In this document: positions 1 to 6,642 of the stretch, in pieces
Position numbering within the stretch: position 1 is the stretch's first letter
Layout of the letters: each line of letters starts with the position of its first letter
Assembly: GCA_002172545.1 (NCBI GenBank)
Contig: NHFJ01000014.1
Location: 1 to 8,122 of the forward strand
DNA length: 8,122 bases
DNA from: Fidelibacterota bacterium TMED108
GTDB taxonomy: Bacteria; Fidelibacterota; Marinisomatia; Marinisomatales; TCS55
Direction: 5' to 3'
The notes under the pieces: model-generated
Databases searched by the model: none
Seen by the model: only the letters and a program-made list of their open reading frames with translations
What the model was told of the DNA's origin: nothing
Position numbers and translations under genes: made by a program

Positions 1-1246
1 TTATTTTATTTAAAACCATCATTCTTTGTATTGTTAATATGGGTAAAAATGATAGTAAAAACATTATTAAGTATATTTCATCAATTGATATACTTAGATA
101 GTCTAAAAGACCTGCTAGCCACTCACCGATTATTCGAGAAAAGTGCCTAATGCTCATTAAAAATGCAAATTGTGTAGCTGCTATTGCCTTAATTGAAAGA
201 CCCATACACAGTGAAAGGCTTGCAGACATCACAAATGAACCCATTACGGATAATAATATCAATATTAAGGAGCCTATATATAAATTAGAAATTTGGCCGC
301 TTAAAATAAATACTGAGATCATTGTCAGGGCAATTATAAGCTGGGATATTATGATAATTTTGTAGGGACTGTATTTGTCCGATAAATAACCTCCGCCTAT
401 AGCTGAGAAAATTCCAATATATAGCCCAAGAGAACGTATTTTTGTTAAAATTTCATGATCCCAACCAGCAATATTTGTATATAGATTAGATATGCTAACA
501 TAATGCATTCCAAAAGAAATATTAGATACTAAGCAAAATAATATTAACATAAAAATTAGAGGAGTAACTGATGTTTGATATAAGCCATATAATGCTTTTT
601 TTAAATCTATGGCCTGTTCTTTTTTTGATAGCTGTGAAAAAGAAATCATTTTATCTGTAATATTTTCTTTCTGGAAGATTATAAAAAGAGAGCTTGCTAA
701 TAATGTAATTCCGAACAATTCAAAAGTTTGATTTAATCCATAATTTCTAATTAAGATTGAGCTTATAAGAGCAGAAATACTAACACCAAGGGTTCTTGCG
801 CCCCACATAAAACCATTGCTTATACCCCTTTCATCTTTATCAAGTATGTCTATTGCGAGACCATCTGTTGCTACATCAAGAATTGATGTGCTGAGTATTA
901 TTAGAGATAATGATAATCCTATTAGTACTGGGGATAAATGTATTGAAATAAATTGAGATAAAAATAAAAAAATAAGACTCAATAGTATTAATGAACTCAA
1001 TATCCAGGGTTTTCTTTTACCCATTTTTGATAATTGATATGAGTCGACAAATGGCCCAATGATAAATTTAAGTGTCCATGGTAAGGAGGCTATTGAGGTT
1101 ATTATAGCAATATCACCTATAGAAAAGTCTTTAGATGCCAACCAATCTATTAAAGAAAAATAAATCAGGCCCTGGGGCACACCCTGAATAAAGTATAAAA
1201 AAGAAAGTCCAACACGTCTATTTAGACGGCTGTTAGAAAGAACCAA
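1..1246 (-). CDS. MFS transporter, AmpG/PAT (acetyl-CoA transporter-like) family, 3' end cut by window edge
   Basis: The reading frame is open from 1246 to position 1 without a stop (about 415 codons), so the C-terminus lies outside the window. The product is very hydrophobic, an inner-membrane permease of the type that carries muropeptides (AmpG) or acetyl-CoA (AT-1/SLC33). Visible family signatures are YFIQGVPQGL at residues 18-27 in the first membrane segment, W57..K60...GP..D68 followed by GKRKPW at 76-81 (the loop 2-3 motif), LDVATDGLAID at 123-133 (compare ATQDIAIDA of AmpG) and GISNGFMWGAR at 141-151. No in-frame ATG occurs before Met75, which would delete the first helices. TTG at 1246-1244 is therefore taken as start, with GGAG seven bases upstream inside the end of the preceding gene. 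It is the last visible gene of the leftward cluster, four bases after the MBL gene, so it is probably co-transcribed. Family is fairly sure; substrate is unknown. Confidence 0.85.
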   Translation of the reverse strand, partial: MVLSNSRLNRRVGLSFLYFIQGVPQGLIYFSLIDWLASKDFSIGDIAIITSIASLPWTLKFIIGPFVDSYQLSKMGKRKPWILSSLILLSLIFLFLSQFISIHLSPVLIGLSLSLIILSTSILDVATDGLAIDILDKDERGISNGFMWGARTLGVSISALISSILIRNYGLNQTFELFGITLLASSLFIIFQKENITDKMISFSQLSKKEQAIDLKKALYGLYQTSVTPLIFMLILFCLVSNISFGMHYVSISNLYTNIAGWDHEILTKIRSLGLYIGIFSAIGGGYLSDKYSPYKIIIISQLIIALTMISVFILSGQISNLYIGSLILILLSVMGSFVMSASLSLCMGLSIKAIAATQFAFLMSIRHFSRIIGEWLAGLLDYLSISIDEIYLIMFLLSFLPILTIQRMMVLNKI

Positions 1247-1250
1247 AGAT

Positions 1251-1970
1251 CTACTCCATTGATGTTTCTTGTTTTTTTACTGCATCAGAAACTTCTCGAT
1301 CAATTCCTAATGCAAAATCTGAGACATACGGGTTTGTTAGTCTTTCGTTTCCAAAAGTAGACATTGGACCATGGCCAGGTATAAATCTTATCTCATCACC
1401 TAGGGGCCATAATTCATTAACTATGGAATTAACCAATTGCTGATGATTTCCTCTCGGTAGGTCAGATCTCCCTATCGATCCTTGGAATAAGACATCACCA
1501 ACAGCAGCTATCTTTGCTTCTTTATGAAAAAATATTACATGCCCAGGAGTATGACCAGGACAGTGACGAACACCAAATATTTGATTTCCTATTGTTACTT
1601 CATCACCACCCTCTAGGAATCTTGATGTCTCAAAAGACTCTGCAGGGGAAAAATTATATTTCTTTCCCTGTTCCTCAAGACTTTCAATTAAAAACATATC
1701 ATCTTTATGAGGACCCTCTATTGGAACATTAAGTTTACGGGAAAGTTCAGCAGTTGCACCTGCATGATCTAAGTGCGCATGTGTAATAAGTATTTTTTCA
1801 ATTTTCACATCATACTTATTTATTGCGGTAATTATTTGATCGATATCTCCGCCCGGATCAATTACAGCGCCTTTTTTAGTTTCTGTGCACCATAAGATAG
1901 AACAGTTCTGTTGGAACGGAGTAACCGGTATAACAAAGGCGTGTACAGCAAGTTCTTTTTCTTCGGTCAT
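1251..1970 (-). CDS. MBL-fold metallo-hydrolase, YcbL / glyoxalase-II-like
   Basis: This is a 239-residue soluble hydrolase of the metallo-beta-lactamase fold. Metal-binding signatures are all present: THAHLDHAG at 63-71, His140 in CPGHTPGH, Asp159 in VGDVLF, and His200 in FIPGHGP. The run GRSDLPRGN at 167-175 after the metal-bridging Asp is typical of the YcbL subgroup of hydroxyacylglutathione hydrolase (glyoxalase II)-like enzymes, as is the opening VIPVTPFQQNCSI. Family members cleave thioesters such as S-lactoylglutathione; the true substrate here is inferred only. ATG at 1970 is preferred because the N-terminus then matches the family. A longer frame from 2042 would overlap the previous gene, and its 24 extra residues look like out-of-frame reading of that gene. 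The nearest Shine-Dalgarno (AAGGA, 1985-1989) is 14 bases from the ATG, so initiation may be modest. It starts 29 bases after the dienelactone-hydrolase-like gene. Confidence 0.9.
   Translation of the reverse strand: MTEEKELAVHAFVIPVTPFQQNCSILWCTETKKGAVIDPGGDIDQIITAINKYDVKIEKILITHAHLDHAGATAELSRKLNVPIEGPHKDDMFLIESLEEQGKKYNFSPAESFETSRFLEGGDEVTIGNQIFGVRHCPGHTPGHVIFFHKEAKIAAVGDVLFQGSIGRSDLPRGNHQQLVNSIVNELWPLGDEIRFIPGHGPMSTFGNERLTNPYVSDFALGIDREVSDAVKKQETSME
1254..1257 (-). promoter_or_regulatory. Ribosome binding site deciding the TTG start of the transporter gene
   Basis: GGAG on the minus strand lies within the last codons and stop (ATGGAGTAG) of the preceding MBL gene, seven bases before TTG at 1246. 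This spacing, the absence of any ATG before codon 75, and the conserved first membrane segment beginning right after residue 12 together support TTG initiation and translational coupling. Confidence 0.6.
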
Positions 1971-1999
1971 GATTCTATTGTATATCCTTAGAGACTTAT

Positions 2000-2707
2000 T
2001 TAGCCAATCACTTCTTTTAAAAAGTCTTGCATTGCTTTCCATGAACGTCTATCTGCATCTGGATTATATGCCATTCCCATTTCTGGCGAATTTGCCTCTT
2101 TATTTGTAAATGCATGAGAAGTTGATCCATAAGCATGAATTTGCCAATCAGCCTTAGACTCTGTGAGTTCATTTGCAAGCCCATTAACATCTTCGTGTGG
2201 AACCATAGGATCATCATTGCCATGTAAAACAAGAACTTTTGTATTTATGATGTTCCCGTCAGTATTTCCAGGCTTATTAAAAATACCATGGAAAGAAACT
2301 ACACCAGCTATATCAGAGCCTATTCTTGCAACATCCAGAACGCAAAGGCCTCCAAAACAGAAACCAATACTAGCAATTTTAGAATTATCTACTCCAGCTT
2401 CTGATTTTACTGCATCGATTGCTGATAGCATTCTTTTTTGAAGTTTTGATCTATCAGAAAGAACATTATTCATTAATTCTATATTTTCTTCTGGTGAGCT
2501 TCCAGTTTTCCCTTCTCCATACATATCTACAGCAAATCCAGAATAGCCCAAGTTATTCATCGACTTTGCTTTGTCGAGTGTAAACTGATCTCTACCTGCA
2601 TAAGTTGGTACAACTAAAACAACGGGAGCATTCGCATTGCTCTCATGAGGAAAGAAAATACCTTCTAGGCGAGTATCATCATCAAAATAATCAATAACTT
2701 TTCCCAT
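2000..2707 (-). CDS. Dienelactone hydrolase family protein (alpha/beta hydrolase)
   Basis: A 235-residue cytoplasmic alpha/beta hydrolase of the dienelactone hydrolase family. The triad is visible: nucleophile Cys117 in GFCFGG (115-120), Asp166 in HGNDDPMVP (162-170), and His198 in SHAFTNKEA. The C-terminal block AYNPDADRRSW (213-223) is a family hallmark, and length matches the family. The position of the canonical Glu36 (QEIFG in chlorocatechol-pathway enzymes) reads PTYAG at 34-38, so the Glu that tunes the Cys nucleophile there is missing. True dienelactone specificity is therefore doubtful, and another ester or lactone is likely. The start has AGGAG six bases upstream; an overlapping ATG four bases earlier is out of frame and soon stops. 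It begins 12 bases after the preceding SDR stop, which suggests one transcript. In a Rieske/SDR setting, hydrolysis of a ring-cleavage lactone or an ester is a reasonable inference. Confidence 0.9.
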   Translation of the reverse strand: MGKVIDYFDDDTRLEGIFFPHESNANAPVVLVVPTYAGRDQFTLDKAKSMNNLGYSGFAVDMYGEGKTGSSPEENIELMNNVLSDRSKLQKRMLSAIDAVKSEAGVDNSKIASIGFCFGGLCVLDVARIGSDIAGVVSFHGIFNKPGNTDGNIINTKVLVLHGNDDPMVPHEDVNGLANELTESKADWQIHAYGSTSHAFTNKEANSPEMGMAYNPDADRRSWKAMQDFLKEVIG

Positions 2708-2719
2708 TCATAACTCCTA

Positions 2720-3499
2720 TTATTCTGGCATATTTCCGGAAACAACTGACATTGCATTATCAACTCTTATTTGAGCTCCATTTACAAATTTAGATTCATC
2801 TGAGGCAAGATATAATGCAGCATTTGCAATATCTAGAGGTTCACCAACTTTATTACTTTCTACTGGAGCCTCTTGGACAACAGGTGAGGCTCCAAATTTT
2901 TCTTCCATAAGTGCCGGAACGCTTGCAACCATTGGAGTTGCTATTCCGGATGGATGAATTGTATTACAACGAACACCATTTTTTGCTAGACCACAGTGCA
3001 CTGCTACAGCCCTACTATAGGCTTCAATTGCACCCTTGGCTGCACAATAAGCAGCAACATATGACTCTCCTTGAACTGAAGCGATTGAACACATATTTAC
3101 TATTGATCCACCACCTGTTTTAGCCATCACTGGTATAACATATTTACATCCAAAAAAAGTACTATCCATGTGAACTGACATAGTGAATCTGTATTCTTCA
3201 GTTGTTTGATTTTCAGGATTACCAGGTTTAACTATACCAGCATTATTTACAAGTATATCAATACGGCCATATTTTTCTTCTGTTTCATTTATGATTTCTA
3301 CCCATCGATCTTCATCAGTAACATCATGCTTAAAAAAAGTTCCACCTAATTTATCTGCTAAGGCTTGACCCTCTTTTTCTGCGATATCAGTTAAAACTAC
3401 TTTAGCTCCTTCTGAGGCAAAAAGTTCAGCATCAGCTGCACCTAAACCCATAGCTGCACCTGTTATAATCGCTACTTTTCCTTCTAGTCTTCCTGTCAT
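2720..3499 (-). CDS. Classical short-chain dehydrogenase/reductase, 3beta/17beta-hydroxysteroid dehydrogenase-like
   Basis: A 259-residue NAD(P)-dependent oxidoreductase of the classical SDR type. Motifs are TGAAMGLG at 13-20 for cofactor binding, Asp38 at the end of strand 2 (favours NAD), NNAG at 85-88, and catalytic Ser138, Tyr151 and Lys155 (YCAAK). From memory of the Comamonas 3beta/17beta-hydroxysteroid dehydrogenase, the stretch NTIHPSG.ATPM and the tail ASDES....GAQ.RVDNA align well, as does the Ser/Tyr/Lys spacing. The tetrad Asn (Asn111 there) aligns with His110 in SVHMDSTFFG, a notable change. It likely oxidises a secondary alcohol or diol formed by the oxygenase encoded upstream; the substrate, steroid or not, is not shown. 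AGGGAG lies seven bases before the ATG. It starts 24 bases after the other SDR and ends 12 bases before the next gene, within the leftward operon. Confidence 0.92.
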   Translation of the reverse strand: MTGRLEGKVAIITGAAMGLGAADAELFASEGAKVVLTDIAEKEGQALADKLGGTFFKHDVTDEDRWVEIINETEEKYGRIDILVNNAGIVKPGNPENQTTEEYRFTMSVHMDSTFFGCKYVIPVMAKTGGGSIVNMCSIASVQGESYVAAYCAAKGAIEAYSRAVAVHCGLAKNGVRCNTIHPSGIATPMVASVPALMEEKFGASPVVQEAPVESNKVGEPLDIANAALYLASDESKFVNGAQIRVDNAMSVVSGNMPE

Positions 3500-3523
3500 A
3501 TTCTTTCTCCCTATATATTTTAA

Positions 3524-4291
3524 TTATTGACCATACATTTCTTCTTGAGTCGGCAATCGATTCAGTTGAATACCGCCACTTACTCGAATTAAATCTCCAG
3601 TAGTAAAGCAATCATCTGATGCCATCCATACTGCAGTATTAGCAACATCTTGAACATTCGCAAGTCTTCCAAGTGGAGACTCTTTTGTCATTGCTTTTAT
3701 TGGACCGTCCATATCAAACAAAGCTCCTGTCATAGGAGTATCTACTAGACCTGGAGACAATGAATTAATCTTAAGTCCTTTATGTTGGTATTCTTTTGCA
3801 GCTATCTGAACAATTTTATCAGTTGCTGCTTTAGTTCCGACATAGGCGGAAAGACCAACAGCTGATAATTCAACTGTGACAGATGTTGTTGTTATGATTG
3901 AACCACCATTTTCCATAATATTGGCAGCTTCTCTGATAAAAATTGTTGGCCCTATAAAGCTTACTTCTGTATATTTTCTTAAATGATCCCTTGTTAGCTC
4001 ATTAAGTGGCCCTGGCTCATACATACCTGTCGTATTTATTGCAATATCAACTTTACCATAAGTATCTTTTGCTACTTTAAATAAGTTTTCTATATCTCCA
4101 TCTACAGTAATATCACAAGTTTGAGCCTTTCCATTAAGCTCAGTTTCCAACTCATCCAAGGGTTCTTGGCGGCGTCCACTTATAACTACTTTTGCACCTT
4201 CATTAGCATAGGATTTTGCAATAACACCTCCTAAGCCCTCTATTGATGATGCTCCCAATATTACGGCGACTTTTCCGTCCAGCTTACCCAT
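3524..4291 (-). CDS. Short-chain dehydrogenase/reductase with variant cofactor loop
   Basis: A 255-residue SDR-fold oxidoreductase. The cofactor loop reads LGASSIEGLGG at 12-22, two residues longer than the usual TGxxxGxG, and starts with Leu instead of Thr. ARG40-Arg41 (SGRR) at the end of strand 2 suggests NADP(H). The NNAG motif is replaced by NTTG at 86-89. Catalytic Ser137, Tyr150 and Lys154 (YVGTK) are present, while the tetrad Asn aligns with Ser111 in EVSFIG. The C-terminus (SPLGRL, MASDD, GDLIRVSGG) is standard for the family. It is clearly different from the neighbouring SDR rather than a recent duplicate. Its ATG lies inside the 3' end of the Rieske gene (8-base overlap ATGGGTAA), with GGAG seven bases upstream, so translation is probably coupled. 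It may act directly on the oxygenase product, as a dihydrodiol or alcohol dehydrogenase or as a reductase; which one cannot be told. Confidence 0.9.
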   Translation of the reverse strand: MGKLDGKVAVILGASSIEGLGGVIAKSYANEGAKVVISGRRQEPLDELETELNGKAQTCDITVDGDIENLFKVAKDTYGKVDIAINTTGMYEPGPLNELTRDHLRKYTEVSFIGPTIFIREAANIMENGGSIITTTSVTVELSAVGLSAYVGTKAATDKIVQIAAKEYQHKGLKINSLSPGLVDTPMTGALFDMDGPIKAMTKESPLGRLANVQDVANTAVWMASDDCFTTGDLIRVSGGIQLNRLPTQEEMYGQ

Positions 4292-5669
4292 TAATATTCT
4301 CCAAATATTTATCTATTGTTTGATGGAAATGTCTCGTTCTTGCTTCCTGATAGTTTCCAAGTGATTGTCCTTTTTTGAAACTTGATTTAAATCCTTTTGT
4401 TTGGGATAGCAAATTATTTGTATCTTGATCATAAACGGCGCCTAAGAATTCTGTTCCAGGGCATTTTGTATAACTATCTTCTATCTCTAGTGCAAAAGGT
4501 TCTGGCGGAGGTGGGCATGGCCCATCAATAGGTTTTGGTCTGAGAAATAGTAAATCAAAAAGGGCACCATCAACGCCATTTGGTCTAAATCTATAAACCA
4601 TTGATAATTGAAGGCCTGGGAAAAAAAATGCATTTGGAAAAGCAAAATATTCAATTGAATCAATTGTCTCAGTAACAGTGAGATGAGAGAAATCTTGTTT
4701 GAATTTTTCTTTCATTGTCTCCTGAACATGCTCCGCATAAGCCTCTCTGGCTGAAGTTCCTTCAGGTAATTTTTGTCCTGCACCTTCTTCTGTTCTTTTA
4801 CCCATCAATATATCAAAAATCTCTTGCTCAGAAGGACGATTTTCAGTTATGTGAGGACTTGTGTATCCAATAGTATGAACAAATCTTGAAATATGATCAC
4901 CAAAAATATCATAATCCGCGTTAGCATCACCTGCAGTATAAACTCCTTCCGAATGAGTTTCTAAAACATGATAAGCCTCTAAAAAGGCCTCAGCAGAAAC
5001 CTTCCAATTTGCAGGTAACTTTTTTATTACATGAGTTTCTATATAACGATCCTCAAGTTTCCAATTTTCAAAATGTCGAGGAAGAACTCCCAAATATTCA
5101 CTGAGAGGTTTAGCATTTTCATCAAAGTTAATAAAAATAAAACCACACCAAATATCAAACTTGATTTCCGGAAGAGAGAATTCTTCCTTATTTACGTGAG
5201 GGAAATCCCAATCACATGGTAAAAATTCTAATTCGCCTTTAAGAGACCATGACCAACCATGAAATGGGCACTTAAGCTCTTTACAAAAGCCTGAGCTATT
5301 TGCAGGCTTTAATTGAGTACCTCTATGTAAACAAGAATTGTAATAAACTTTAATTTCATTATCTTCTGTTCTGACGATTATAGCTGAGCGATCTCCAACA
5401 TCATAAACATAATAATCCCCTGGCTCAGGTATGTGTTCTTCTCTGCAGGCCCATTGCCAAACTTTGGACCACATATGCTCATCCTCTGCATTTGCAAATT
5501 TTTCAGAAGTATATCTTTCATATGGAATATCTTCATCACCTAAAAAATTATAAGATTCTTCCAGCAACGGTTTAGGTGCTCCGCCTTTATCATTTTTTAT
5601 TAATTCTTTAGTGCTTGGGTGATCTGGACACCTCGCATCCCCAGGCTTTGTTTCTTCATTTAAGCTCAT
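4284..5669 (-). CDS. Rieske non-heme iron oxygenase, alpha subunit (aromatic-ring-hydroxylating type)
   Basis: A 461-residue terminal oxygenase. The Rieske [2Fe-2S] site is Cys113-x-His115, then Cys134-x2-His137 (CLHRG ... CPFHGW), with 18 residues between the pairs. The mononuclear iron site in the SRPBCC catalytic domain is Glu231-x2-His234-x4-His239 (FLEAYHVLETH) after NWK at 221-223; Asp416 in VYDQDT is the probable third ligand. Such enzymes use O2 and electrons from a reductase to hydroxylate, dihydroxylate or demethylate; none of the partners is encoded in the window. A hydrophilic N-terminal extension of about 45 residues containing CPDHPS (14-19) precedes the usual YERYTSEKF start. 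I recall similar extensions in uncharacterised homologues, so it may be family-typical. AGGGAG lies seven bases before the ATG. It follows a 95-base gap and overlaps the next SDR gene by eight bases, implying a functional pair. The substrate is unknown. Confidence 0.93.
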   Translation of the reverse strand: MSLNEETKPGDARCPDHPSTKELIKNDKGGAPKPLLEESYNFLGDEDIPYERYTSEKFANAEDEHMWSKVWQWACREEHIPEPGDYYVYDVGDRSAIIVRTEDNEIKVYYNSCLHRGTQLKPANSSGFCKELKCPFHGWSWSLKGELEFLPCDWDFPHVNKEEFSLPEIKFDIWCGFIFINFDENAKPLSEYLGVLPRHFENWKLEDRYIETHVIKKLPANWKVSAEAFLEAYHVLETHSEGVYTAGDANADYDIFGDHISRFVHTIGYTSPHITENRPSEQEIFDILMGKRTEEGAGQKLPEGTSAREAYAEHVQETMKEKFKQDFSHLTVTETIDSIEYFAFPNAFFFPGLQLSMVYRFRPNGVDGALFDLLFLRPKPIDGPCPPPPEPFALEIEDSYTKCPGTEFLGAVYDQDTNNLLSQTKGFKSSFKKGQSLGNYQEARTRHFHQTIDKYLENING

Positions 5670-5764
5670 TGATTTTCTCCCTCAATTTAAAACCAATCTT
5701 ATCAATTAATCTAAAAAAAATTTATATCTTAGTAAATCATTATTAAAAATTGTTTGGTATATAT
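5670..5764 (-). other. 95-base gap before the leftward Rieske gene, possible internal promoter
   Basis: This is the only sizeable gap inside the leftward cluster, strongly AT-rich and with no coding potential. On the minus strand a weak promoter-like pair is visible: TTTACT (5732-5737) and TAGATT (5709-5714) separated by 17 bases, each matching four of six consensus positions. In such AT-rich DNA this can be chance. A run of eight T follows only a five-pair all-AT stem, so I do not call a terminator. The gap may separate the ABM/MBL pair from the Rieske-led operon or simply be a leader. Confidence 0.3.
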
Positions 5765-6637
5765 TTATAATGGATGTTTTACCTCAAAAATAAAATGATC
5801 ATCCTTTTTAACAACGTAACCTGCTGATGGAGATGCAAAATGTGTTCCAAAAACTAAGGTTTTTTCATCAGCGTAATTTAATAATTTTCTTCGTCTAGTT
5901 TCTTTTGCAAGTTCTGGATCCCAGTCTGCAGACGAAATCCAGTCAAGTTTTTCCATTTGGCATGGATGATGCAAGAAGTCACCAGTTATAGCTGCTTTTT
6001 CACCATTGGATAAAATTTTTATACTTACATGCCCTGGTGTGTGACCTAATGTTGGCTCAAGGGTTATTTCCTCGCATATTTTTTCATCAAGTTCGACAAA
6101 CTTAACGAGGCCAGAGTCAATAATAGGTATGATCGAGTCATTTATAAATTCTGCATAAAGAGGGTTTCCTAATTGTTTTTCAGTATAATTCCATTCCTCT
6201 CTACCAAATAAATAATCTGCCTTTTTAAATGTTGGTTCCCATTTGTCATCTACTAAGATGGTATTCCAACCAACATGGTCTGTGTGAAGATGAGTACATA
6301 ATACTGTATCAATATCGTCTGTTTTATATCCAGCGCTCTCTAAGTCTTCAAGGAATTTAGTTTGTAGATTGTTCCATGAAGGGATGTGTCTTTCTTTATC
6401 ATTACCAAGGCAAGTATCAACAATAATACACTTTTCTTTGGTCTCTATAACAAGCGCATGAACACTTACAATGGTATTTCCTTTGCTATCTGAAAAGTAA
6501 GGTTGAAGCCATGGCATTTTTATAATATTTTCAGGAATAGCATCTGGCACAACAAACATAGGGCCAGCTCTTTCACCTTCAATTATTCTAGTTATTTTCA
6601 CATCGCCAACTTTCCAAGAACTTACTTTATTTTTCAT
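5765..6637 (-). CDS. MBL-fold metallo-hydrolase, lactonase-like
   Basis: A 290-residue soluble hydrolase of the metallo-beta-lactamase fold. The dinuclear metal site is His116-x-His118-x-Asp120-His121 (CTHLHTDHVGWNT), His199 in LGHTPGH, Asp220 in ITGDF, and His266 in FGTHFASP. The N-terminal part with WKVGDVKITRI and the extra segments between the metal motifs (PTFKKADYLFG, REEW) place it with the larger lactonase/esterase-like MBL hydrolases rather than with glyoxalase II, and it is distinct from the second MBL gene in the window. The likely reaction is opening of a lactone or cleavage of an ester; the substrate is unknown. It starts five bases after the ABM gene stop, and its AGGA ribosome site lies within that gene's last codons, eight bases from the ATG. 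The two are thus tightly coupled. A phosphotriesterase or quorum-quenching role cannot be excluded on motif grounds. Confidence 0.9.
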   Translation of the reverse strand: MKNKVSSWKVGDVKITRIIEGERAGPMFVVPDAIPENIIKMPWLQPYFSDSKGNTIVSVHALVIETKEKCIIVDTCLGNDKERHIPSWNNLQTKFLEDLESAGYKTDDIDTVLCTHLHTDHVGWNTILVDDKWEPTFKKADYLFGREEWNYTEKQLGNPLYAEFINDSIIPIIDSGLVKFVELDEKICEEITLEPTLGHTPGHVSIKILSNGEKAAITGDFLHHPCQMEKLDWISSADWDPELAKETRRRKLLNYADEKTLVFGTHFASPSAGYVVKKDDHFIFEVKHPL

Positions 6638-6642
6638 TATTA

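Noticed and set aside
150..365. Plus-strand 71-codon frame
   Set aside because: It lies antisense within the continuous transporter frame, which carries recognisable family motifs; no ribosome site or known similarity.
1971..2042. N-terminal extension of the YcbL-like MBL protein starting at ATG 2042
   Set aside because: It would overlap the DLH gene by 43 bases, adds 24 residues unlike the family, and the residues from 1970 already match the family's N-terminus.
2017..2232. Minus-strand 71-codon frame within the DLH gene
   Set aside because: It is an out-of-frame reading of the DLH gene, which carries the catalytic triad in the other frame.
1514..3123. Several plus-strand frames of 70-92 codons opposite the MBL, DLH and SDR genes
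   Set aside because: Low-complexity antisense readings of well-supported minus-strand genes, with no recognisable domain.
2720..4291. Tandem duplication of the two SDR genes
   Set aside because: Cofactor loops, cofactor-specificity residues, active-site variants and C-termini all differ; they share only the fold, so no recent duplication is supported.
5031..5222. Plus-strand 63-codon frame
   Set aside because: Antisense of the Rieske gene's middle part; no independent support.
5709..5740. Possible Rho-independent terminator after the lactonase-like gene
   Set aside because: The T run is real, but the preceding stem has only five A-T pairs with an eight-base loop, too weak to call.
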